Assembly (NCBI GenBank): GCA_946404295.1
Contig: CAMJDE010000106.1
Coordinates: 1-6,720 of the forward strand
Reading direction: 5' to 3'
From: an uncultured Clostridia bacterium
Lineage (GTDB): Bacteria; Bacillota; Clostridia; Oscillospirales; CAG-272
DNA length: 6,720 nt
Part shown: one piece after another, positions 1 through 6,400 of the stretch
How the letters are laid out: each line of letters starts with the position of its first letter
Position numbering within the stretch: position 1 is the first letter of the stretch
Made by a program: the position numbers and the translations under genes
The notes under the pieces: model-generated
Told to the model about the DNA's origin: nothing
The model's input: only the letters and a program-made list of their open reading frames with translations
The model's database searches: none

Positions 1-1
1 C

Positions 2-523
2 TCCGTTGACGCCGAAGGGCTCCGGACGCTGCGGGAACTCGGGATCAGAACCGAGATCGACCTGCGCGTCGGACACGACGGCGACCAGGGCTTTCCCCCG
101 GAAGGGGAAACCGAAAGCGTGCTCGGCGCGGGCGTTCGCTATCTGCGTTGCCCGATCCTGCTCGGACCCGAAAACTACTTAAACAGTATCGACTCGCTGC
201 GCACGATCTTCGGGACCCTCGCCGATCCCGAAAACTACCCCGTCGCCTACCATTGCGCCGTCGGCGCCGATCGCACGGGCGCCGTCACCTACCTGATCCT
301 CGGACTGCTCGGCGTCTCCGCCGCCGATATGATGCGCGACTATCTGTGGACCAACTTCTCGAACCAGAAGAAGTACCGCCCCCCGATCAACTGGGGCTAC
401 AAGATCACGATCGACGAAACGCCGGGCGACACGATGCAAGAAAAGGTGCGCCGGGTCCTGACCGAGCGGATCGGCGTCCCGGAAGAAACCCTCGACAAAC
501 TAGTCGACATTCTGACCGAATGA
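2..523 (+). CDS. Tyrosine-protein phosphatase-like (PTP/DSP fold) protein, 5'-truncated
   Basis: The frame is already open at the window edge, so the N-terminus is missing; 173 residues are visible. Near the start is a segment reading LRELGIRTEIDLR, typical of the strand before the active site in bacterial PTP-like phosphatases of the Y_phosphatase3 type. The P-loop HCAVGADRTG follows at nt 251-280 and matches HC(X5)R, with nucleophile Cys at 254-256 and the phosphate-binding Arg six residues later. Family members hydrolyse phosphotyrosine or other phosphomonoesters through a cysteinyl-phosphate intermediate. After the P-loop come a helix and a C-terminal tail (DTMQEKVRRVLTERIGV...) with an ordinary TGA stop. 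A GTG codon at 119 could be taken as a start, but coding similarity continues upstream, so I treat the gene as partial. Whether it is secreted cannot be judged without the N-terminus. The substrate is unknown. Confidence 0.85.
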   Translation, partial: SVDAEGLRTLRELGIRTEIDLRVGHDGDQGFPPEGETESVLGAGVRYLRCPILLGPENYLNSIDSLRTIFGTLADPENYPVAYHCAVGADRTGAVTYLILGLLGVSAADMMRDYLWTNFSNQKKYRPPINWGYKITIDETPGDTMQEKVRRVLTERIGVPEETLDKLVDILTE

Positions 524-611
524 TATTTCCGGGCTCCTTGCGTCTCCGGTAACATTTATCAACCTACCCGCGCCAGCTCGAGTTGTCAGACGCGCAGAGG
601 TGCGTGCAGAA

Positions 612-667
612 TCCCCGTTATCACCCCGAAGGTGTACAAAGGTACTCCGAGAGGGTGAGAACGGGGA
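612..667. other. Long imperfect hairpin in convergent intergenic gap
   Basis: The arms 612-626 and 653-667 pair at 14 of 15 positions, with a single A/G mismatch at 620/659. Inside, 634-637 and 642-645 (GTAC/GTAC) form a small apical stem with loop AAAG, flanked by GG/CC at 631-632 and 647-648 across a T/T mismatch. No T-tract follows on either strand, so it is not a standard intrinsic terminator. It lies between the phosphatase stop and the terminator-like hairpin at 694-723. It could be a stabilising 3'-UTR structure, a small RNA or a dispersed palindromic repeat unit; nothing here decides. Confidence 0.45.
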
Positions 668-693
668 GAGGAAAACGAATTCAAATAAAGAAG

Positions 694-723
694 AAAACCG
701 TCTGCGGAATCGCAGACGGTTTT
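694..723. terminator. Perfect hairpin, likely bidirectional Rho-independent terminator
   Basis: A perfect 13-bp stem (694-706 with 711-723) closes a GAAT loop. The stem starts with AAAA and ends with TTTT, so on either strand the hairpin ends in four U residues. It lies in the gap between convergent genes, 171 nt after the phosphatase stop and 72 nt after the minus-strand rsmF stop, as expected for a shared terminator. The short U-tract, which is paired within the stem, makes its strength uncertain. Confidence 0.7.
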
Positions 724-794
724 CAACATCTGATTGCGTTTCACAATGCAAAGACTTCGCACAGAGAAGAAAGCTTTTACAGACTTTTATTTGC

Positions 795-2234
795 TCATTC
801 GTTTTCCGGTCTGTGCGTGCATATGCGCGCCGTCCTTAACCCTTTGGGATAATGATTTTTCGCAACCGCCCCCGTGATGTGTACTCCGCCGACCGGCACC
901 CCCTCGCAGAGGACGGTGCCCCAGCCGTCGGACAGATCCGGGGCGGGGATCACGTCCCCGTGCAGATAGGCGGCGAGGGTCGGATCGTCGGCGGCAAAAT
1001 CGAGTATCCGGACGAAATCGCGCCCGTAAGCCGAAAAGAAAGCGTGGTGCGGCACGATCCGTCCCGACCGGATCTCTCCGACCGTGACGCCGTTTGCGTA
1101 GATCAGTTTTTCCGGGAGCGGAAGAAACGCGGGCGGGAGCGTGACCTTCCCCTTGAAGAGCGTCGGTTCGGTCACGGGGCGGCGGGTCAGCGCCGCGTCG
1201 AAAAACGCCTCGACGAGTCTGCCGTCGTTTTGAGAAAGGCGGTCTTCCCCGCCGCTCTTTTTCGGCGGTTTTCTTTCCTCTCCGATCGGGGCAGTCAGGC
1301 GGAACAGGGCGAAAAACTGCCCCTCTCCGCCGAATAGTCCGCCCCCGGAATGAGGATAGTGCCGCCGCGTCGCGCCCTCCGGCACCCCCTCGCGGGAAAG
1401 CCCGGGGTCGGTATAAGAAAGGATGGTCGGATCGGTCACCGGGACGAGTTCGAGCGCGGGGTATTCGTCAAGCAGCCAAGCGACGGTCTCCTCGTTTTCC
1501 TCGGGCGAATAGGTGCAGGTCGAGTAGACCAGCGCCCCGCCCGCTTTCAGACACGGGAGCGCGCTCCCGAGAATCGCCCTTTGTCGCTGCGCGCAGGACG
1601 CGGGAGAGGCGGGCGTCCATTCGCCCACCGCCTCGGGGGTCTTGCGGAACATTCCCTCGCCCGAACAGGGCGCGTCGACGACCAAAAGATCAAAAAACCC
1701 CGGCAGATACTCCCCGAACGCGCGCGGATCGGCGTTGGTCACGGTCACGCGGGTCAGCCCCAGCCGCTCGACGTTCCCGGCAAGGACGGCACAGCGCGAC
1801 GGGACGATCTCGTTCGAAACGAGAAAACCATCCTCCCCGACAGCCGTCGCGATCTGAAAGGTCTTACCGCCCGGGGCGGCGCAGAGATCAAGCGCCCGAC
1901 ACCCGCGCGGGATCAGCCCCTCGGCTTCCGCCGAGGCGACCGGGAGCATCGCCGCCGGCTCCTGCAGATAGAACGCCCCGGCGTGGTGAAGCGGAAGCCG
2001 CCCGACCCTCTCGTCGGTGTCGAGGAAATACGCGCCCCCGATCCCCGGGATCGCCCGGAGCGGAAGCCCGGCGAGCGCCCCCGCCCCTACGGCGGGATTG
2101 ACCCGCAACCCCCGCACCGGGGGCGCGTCGGACGCCGCGAGAAACGCGGCGTAGTTGTCGCCGAGGATCGCCCTCATCCGGGCAAGGAACGCCTCGGGCA
2201 ATTCCCCGCTCGTCGCCGTTCCGTTCTTTTCCAT
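795..2234 (-). CDS. rsmF: 16S rRNA m5C methyltransferase, RsmF/NOL1/NOP2/Sun family
   Basis: This 479-residue cytoplasmic enzyme transfers a methyl group from S-adenosylmethionine to C5 of a cytosine in rRNA. An N-terminal RsmF-type domain (about 10-110) includes RGLRVNP. The Rossmann catalytic core follows: motif I DLCAAPGGKT at 116-125 (SAM binding), motif IV DAPCSGEGM at 187-195 (Cys190, the release cysteine) and motif VI STCTYSPEENE around 238-248 (Cys240, the catalytic nucleophile). Both active-site cysteines are present. The C-terminal third (about 340-479) matches the RsmF extension and PUA-like RNA-binding region, ending with the typical KNHYPKGLR at 459-467. That extension and the total length favour RsmF over shorter RsmB proteins. 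The start is supported by GAGG 8 nt upstream of the ATG. It lies 51 nt downstream of the araC-type gene on the same strand. The exact target cytosine(s) differ between lineages and cannot be assigned. Confidence 0.93.
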   Translation of the reverse strand: MEKNGTATSGELPEAFLARMRAILGDNYAAFLAASDAPPVRGLRVNPAVGAGALAGLPLRAIPGIGGAYFLDTDERVGRLPLHHAGAFYLQEPAAMLPVASAEAEGLIPRGCRALDLCAAPGGKTFQIATAVGEDGFLVSNEIVPSRCAVLAGNVERLGLTRVTVTNADPRAFGEYLPGFFDLLVVDAPCSGEGMFRKTPEAVGEWTPASPASCAQRQRAILGSALPCLKAGGALVYSTCTYSPEENEETVAWLLDEYPALELVPVTDPTILSYTDPGLSREGVPEGATRRHYPHSGGGLFGGEGQFFALFRLTAPIGEERKPPKKSGGEDRLSQNDGRLVEAFFDAALTRRPVTEPTLFKGKVTLPPAFLPLPEKLIYANGVTVGEIRSGRIVPHHAFFSAYGRDFVRILDFAADDPTLAAYLHGDVIPAPDLSDGWGTVLCEGVPVGGVHITGAVAKNHYPKGLRTARICTHRPENE

Positions 2235-2265
2235 TCCGCGTTCCTCTTTTCTTTTCCTATTCGTT

Positions 2266-2286
2266 ACGCGCCCCCTCGGGGCGCGT
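2266..2286. terminator. 9-bp GC hairpin between araC-type gene and rsmF; terminator polarity only on plus strand
   Basis: A perfect 9-bp stem (2266-2274 with 2278-2286) has a 3-nt loop and overlaps the stop codon of the AraC-type gene. A T-rich tract (2286-2293, broken by one A) follows only on the plus strand. On the minus strand, along which both flanking genes are read, the hairpin is followed by AACGAATAGG, which has no U-tract. It may be a weak attenuator or an mRNA-stabilising structure between the cistrons, or may block antisense transcription. Confidence 0.35.
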
Positions 2287-3032
2287 TATTTTTCCGAATA
2301 CCGCGCGCGGTACTGCGTCGGGGTGAGATGCGTGTACTTCTTGAACAGGCGCGAGAAGTAGTTGTAATCCTCGTACCCCACCCGCACGGCGATCTCGGGC
2401 AGCGCAAACGCGGTGTAGGTCAACAGTTCTTTCGCCTTTCGCATCCGCTCCTCGATCAGAAAAAGCACGATCGACCTGCCCGTTTCCTTCCTGAACACGT
2501 TGTTGCAGTAGGACACCGAGAAATGGAAGCGTTCGGCGATATCCGCAAGGGTGATCCGCTCGGTATAGTTTTTCAGAATGTGATTTTTGATCTCGAGCGC
2601 CAGCGGGTGCATTTGCCGATTGCTGACGTTCTCGCGGATCAACTGCAGAAGCGAGCCCACCAGATACGCGATCTTGGCAAGGTCCTTCTCGGCGGAATAC
2701 AAACCGTCGCAGGCGGCGAGCAGAAGTTTCATTTCATCGCTCAAGCCGTTTTGCGAAACGATCGGAACGGCGTCGAGATCCATATCGGTATTGAAGTTGA
2801 AACTGACGTATTCGGAGGCGACGGCGCCGTCCAGCCGCTGGCGGTATTCCACCTGCGGACGGATCAGGATGAAGTCCCCCGCCTTCAGCGAAACGGCTTC
2901 GTTCCGGACAACGTAGGTCAACTCGCCCTTCAATACGACCGTCAGGTCGTAATACTGGATCCTGCCGCAGTGAATATGATGCGGCTTGACGTTGACGTTG
3001 TGTTTGAAATACAGTAAATCGATCCGATTCAT
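2286..3032 (-). CDS. AraC family transcriptional regulator with N-terminal cupin-type sensor domain
   Basis: A 248-residue cytoplasmic DNA-binding regulator. Residues about 12-85 form a cupin-like beta-barrel sensing domain (VVLKGELTYVV, LKAGDFILIRPQ) of the kind that binds sugars or other small effectors. Residues about 145-246 are the two helix-turn-helix modules: the first around 161-181 (TLADIAERFHFSVSYCNNVF), the second around 211-230. The hallmark VGYEDYNYFSRLFKKYTHLTPTQYR lies at 218-242. Length is a little short of the usual 270-300 residues but both domains appear complete. A stop lies in frame about nine codons upstream of the ATG, so this is the longest ATG start; no convincing Shine-Dalgarno precedes it. 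It is transcribed divergently from the secreted repeat/EEP gene, which makes that gene and itself the likeliest targets by inference. Ligand and activator or repressor role are unknown. Confidence 0.93.
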   Translation of the reverse strand: MNRIDLLYFKHNVNVKPHHIHCGRIQYYDLTVVLKGELTYVVRNEAVSLKAGDFILIRPQVEYRQRLDGAVASEYVSFNFNTDMDLDAVPIVSQNGLSDEMKLLLAACDGLYSAEKDLAKIAYLVGSLLQLIRENVSNRQMHPLALEIKNHILKNYTERITLADIAERFHFSVSYCNNVFRKETGRSIVLFLIEERMRKAKELLTYTAFALPEIAVRVGYEDYNYFSRLFKKYTHLTPTQYRARYSEK

Positions 3033-3079
3033 AAAATCGTTTTGTGCTAATTTTCAATCAATTACAAGCACATTCTCCG

Positions 3080-3108
3080 TTGCGTTTTTTGGGGGGTAAC
3101 GCTATAAT
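3080..3108 (+). promoter_or_regulatory. Sigma-A-type promoter candidate for the secreted repeat/EEP gene
   Basis: A perfect -10 hexamer TATAAT at 3103-3108 lies 17 nt after TTGCGT at 3080-3085 (four of six matches to TTGACA). The predicted start of transcription is about 3115, giving a leader near 310 nt. The spacer contains a T6G6 run and is bounded by the inverted pair GCGTT (3082-3086) and AACGC (3098-3102). A weaker alternative on the same strand is TTGCAA (3135-3140) with TATAAA (3156-3161), but its spacer is only 15 nt. Confidence 0.55.
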
Positions 3109-3111
3109 TGT

Positions 3112-3140
3112 ATTGTAACATATTACACGCAAATTTGCAA
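3112..3140 (-). promoter_or_regulatory. Sigma-A-type promoter candidate for the AraC-type gene
   Basis: Read on the minus strand, TTGCAA (3140-3135) and TACAAT (3117-3112) are separated by exactly 17 nt. Both hexamers are close to consensus. The predicted start is near 3105, giving a leader of about 72 nt before the ATG at 3032. Its -10 box sits 3 bp from the -10 box of the plus-strand promoter, and each predicted start falls near or within the opposing -10 region. Confidence 0.5.
3114..3138. promoter_or_regulatory. Two adjacent palindromes over the promoter overlap; possible operators
   Basis: TGTAA-CATA-TTACA occupies 3114-3127 (5-bp arms, 4-nt centre). The perfect 10-bp palindrome GCAAATTTGC follows at 3129-3138. 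They cover the predicted start of the plus-strand promoter and the spacer and part of the -35 of the minus-strand promoter, where a bound repressor would block one or both. AraC-type proteins usually bind direct repeats, so another regulator may be involved. Confidence 0.35.
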
Positions 3141-3353
3141 GAGGAATCGTGGAACTATAAAAGTTATCCAAAAATAAGCCGGACGAAGAACCTGCGATCC
3201 CCTTCGTTCCTCTCGCGAACGACTCCCCCGTCTGCAGTCGCAAAATGTGATATTTCCCTATACAGGGACGAAAGGAGAAGCAAGCAAAAGAGCGTATCTT
3301 CCGGCAAGCGTCGCGACCGGACGGCTGACGTCCGCGTGACGCCCGCCGTCCGA

Positions 3354-3380
3354 CCGACAAAAAACCGACAAAAAACCGAT
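3354..3380. repeat. Tandem 11-bp repeat CCGACAAAAAA (two copies plus a partial third)
   Basis: CCGACAAAAAA occurs at 3354-3364 and again at 3365-3375, followed by CCGAT at 3376-3380. The 11-bp period is close to one helical turn, so the A-tracts lie in phase, which favours intrinsic bending or binding of a direct-repeat recognising protein. It ends 30 bp before the ribosome binding site. Confidence 0.6.
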
Positions 3381-3410
3381 TATCATAGAAGGCAACGGTG
3401 ACTTATCAGC

Positions 3411-3417
3411 AAAGGAG
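3411..3417 (+). promoter_or_regulatory. Strong ribosome binding site fixing the start at 3424
   Basis: AAAGGAG lies 6 nt before the ATG at 3424. It is a near-ideal Shine-Dalgarno match and selects the start that gives an intact signal peptide. Confidence 0.9.
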
Positions 3418-3423
3418 AGACCC

Positions 3424-6400
3424 ATGAAAAAGGCAATTCGGTTTTTCAGTATGGCATTGGCGATCCTGATGCTCCTGCCGATGCTCTCGGCGTTCCCGGT
3501 CAAGGTCCGCGCGACGGAACAAACCTACGACACGACCCACGACGGCGAACTGCTCCGCACCGTCAACTTCAATTCCGAAGAGTGGAACCCCGCGTTTGTG
3601 GATTCGAACAACTGCGGCGCCGACGTCACGGTCTCCGACGACGGATCGGCGGTGCATTTTAAGGTCCTTTCCTCCAGTAATAAGCGCGCCATGTGGGGCG
3701 GTTTCTATTCGGGCGAGCCCGACGGCTCCCCAGCCGATCTTGCCTACGAAGAAGACCTCGGCGCCGTTCTTCCGATCGAGGCGGGCGCGAAATACACGAT
3801 GGTCTTTGACCTGACCCTCGGATGTGACAACGTCGCCTTCGGAATCCAGGTGGACGGACACAACGCGCTTACGATTCAGGGGAACGGTCAATCGCGCTGG
3901 TATTCCTGGAACAATTACGGAGAACTGAAAAACGGCGTCGTACAGCCCGGCGTCGGCAATACCTCCAACAACAACGAAAAATGGGATTACCATACCACTT
4001 ACGACGCTTCTAGACGCGATATGCAGACCTTTGCGGTCGTGGTCGACTGCGATGCGAAGACTATGTCGCTTTACGGGAAGTATCTCTACAACGACGCCTT
4101 CTTTTTCTGCCGGTCGATCACCTACGACGACGAACACGTCTGGGATTCCGACTATTTCCGGTGCCGGTTCGCCGTCCGCGCGATCGGCAACGTCACCCCC
4201 GACGAAACCTATACCGCAGACGTTTCCAATCTGAACATCTACAAGGGCAACGCGATGAATCCCCTGTTCGGGGACGGCTATCGGCTGCCCTATTGGTCGC
4301 GCCCCGACGACGTCAAACTGCTCGACGTCAACTTCAACGAAAACGAATGGGATCCCGAGTTCGCGACCGAGAGCAACTGCGGCGCGAACGTCTCGGTCTC
4401 CGACGACGGCTCCGCCGTCAGCTTCACGGTCCTTTCCTCCAGTTATAAGCGCGCCATGTGGGGCGGCTTCTATTCGGGCGAGCCGAGCGGCACTCCCGAA
4501 ACGCTCGCGTATAACGAAGCCCTCGGCACCGCGCTCCCGATGGAGCCGGGCGCGAAGTACACGATGATCTTCGACCTGACCTTCGGGCACGACAACGTCG
4601 CCCTCGGCGTTCAGGTGGACGGCACCAACGCCCTCGTGATCCGAGGGAACGGTCAGTCCCGCTGGTACGGCTGGAACGATATCCGGGTCGACGAGACCTC
4701 CGACAACAACGAAAAGTGGACCTATCACATCGCCGAGGGATCGACCAAACGCGACGCCCACACCTTCGCCGTGACGGTCGACTACGACGCGAAGACGATG
4801 GCGCTCTACGTTCTGGACGAGAACAACGGCTGCTTCTATCTCTGCCGCTCGATGACCTACGACGGCTCCGACGTCTGGGATTCCACTTACTTCCGCTGCC
4901 GCCTGAACGTCCGTGCGATCGGCGGCACTCCGAACGCCAACTACACCGCCGACCTCGCGAACCTGAAGATCTTTAAGGGCAACGTGATGAACGCCCTTTG
5001 GGACAACGCCTTCGCCCTTCCCTACGCCTCTCACGAGGACGACGAACTTCTCCTGAAAGCGAACTTCGGCTCCGACGGTTGGGACCCGGTCTTCGCGACC
5101 GAAAACAACTGCGGCGCCGACGTCTCGGTCTCGGACGACGGCTCGACGGTCGGTTTCACGGTCCTTTCCTCCAGCTATAAGCGCGCCATGTGGGGCGGCT
5201 TCTATTCGGGCGAACCCGACGGCTCCCCGGCGGACCTCGCCTACGAAGAGGCGCTCGGCGCCCTGCTCCCGATGGGACCCGGCGCGCGGTACACGATGAC
5301 CTTCGATCTGACCCTCGGGGACGATCACGTCGCCCTCGGCGTCCAGGTGGACGGGCGGAACGCCCTCTCCATCCAGGGAAGCGGTCAGTCTCGCTGGTAC
5401 GGTTGGAACGACCTCCACGTCACCGACGCCACCGACAGCAACGAAAAATGGACCTATCACATGGACCCCGAAACGACGAAGCGCGATACCCACACCTTCG
5501 CCGTGACGGTCGATTTCGACACGAAGACGATGGCGCTCTTCATCAAGGACGGCGACGAGTTCTATTTCTGCCGCTCGATGACCTACGACGGCTCCGACGT
5601 CTGGGCGTCCGACTACTTCCGCTGCCGCCTGTGCGTCCGTTCGATCGGCGGCACCCCGAACGCCAACTACACCGCCGAGATCTCGGATCTGAAGATCTAT
5701 AAGGGCTTGGGCCCCGCCGTCTCCCGACTCTCGATCATGAGCTACAACGTCGAGATGTACGGTCACGGCGGCGACGGCTGGGACGGCAGACACCCCGCAA
5801 AAGCGATCGAGACCATCTTGGATCAGTCACCCGATATCGTGGGGCTGCAGGAAGTCAACCAGGTCGTCGAAAAACTCTTCGGATTGATCACGATCAAGAA
5901 CGAAGGTTGGGACGATTACCTGCCGACCCTGATCTCGAACGGCTACGCGCAGGTCCGGGGCGACACGAGCCGCGACTGTTGGTGCGATCTCTACTATAAG
6001 ACCGATAGATTCACCGAACTGGACAGCGGCTACAAGCGCTATTCGGCGCTCGGATCCGAGTTTCCCGACGTCCCGACGAACGGCGCCGATCCGACGCGGG
6101 ATAAACTCGGCAGAATGTTTACCTGGGCGCTGCTGAAAGATAAGCACTCGGGCAAAACGACCCTCGCGATCTCGACGCACCTGCATTATCGGAAGAATAC
6201 CGACGACAACGCCTCCACCGAAGCAAACGCTCTGGTCCGTCAGTACGAGATCCGTCTGCTGCTCGCGTGGATCGAGGCGCAGACCTTTAACTACGACGCC
6301 GTCGTGGTCGTCGGCGATATGAACGCGCATTGCCTGTCCGGGCTCGGAAAGACCACCATCAATATTTTCAAGAACGAAGGCGACTTTTCGATCACCCGCG

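Larger units (their letters stand above)
3115..3423 (+). other. Long 5' leader of the secreted repeat/EEP gene, no gene or recognised riboswitch
   Basis: Together with the promoter region this makes 391 nt without a gene (3033-3423). The first part is AT-rich, the rest GC-richer. Hairpin-capable segments are 3204-3209 with 3217-3222 (TCGTTC/GAACGA) and a perfect 8-bp pair, 3318-3325 with 3345-3352 (CGGACGGC/GCCGTCCG), enclosing a 19-nt loop. Tandem CCGACAAAAAA units follow. I recognise no riboswitch class. The leader may be regulatory, or may simply reflect the wrong promoter choice. Confidence 0.35.

Noticed and set aside
500..852. Short open frames on both strands in the gap between the phosphatase and rsmF
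   Set aside because: They run through the hairpins, overlap real gene ends, lack convincing ribosome binding sites and have no protein-like composition.
1350..3017. A 555-codon plus-strand open frame across rsmF and the AraC-type gene
   Set aside because: It is antisense to two clearly recognised genes, crosses their boundary and shows low-complexity Arg/Gly-rich sequence typical of a shadow frame.
3269..3278. AAAGGAGAA in the leader, resembling a ribosome binding site
   Set aside because: No ATG, GTG or TTG follows at a suitable distance opening a meaningful frame, so no leader peptide is supported.
3058..3401. Short open frames in the divergent regulatory region
   Set aside because: They use non-ATG starts without a ribosome binding site, or overlap the promoters and leader, and their translations look random.
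3115..3423. Riboswitch in the long leader
   Set aside because: I could not match the conserved core of any class I know. The structure seen is limited to simple hairpins.
3547..5706. CRISPR or non-coding tandem array
   Set aside because: The repeats are about 660-700 nt, lie wholly in one reading frame and encode protein modules.
3406..5793. A 795-codon open frame antisense to the secreted repeat protein
   Set aside because: The plus-strand frame has a signal peptide, ribosome binding site, catalytic motifs and a terminator. The antisense frame is a by-product of GC-rich repetitive coding; its internal repeats mirror the three modules and it has no recognisable domain or start signal.
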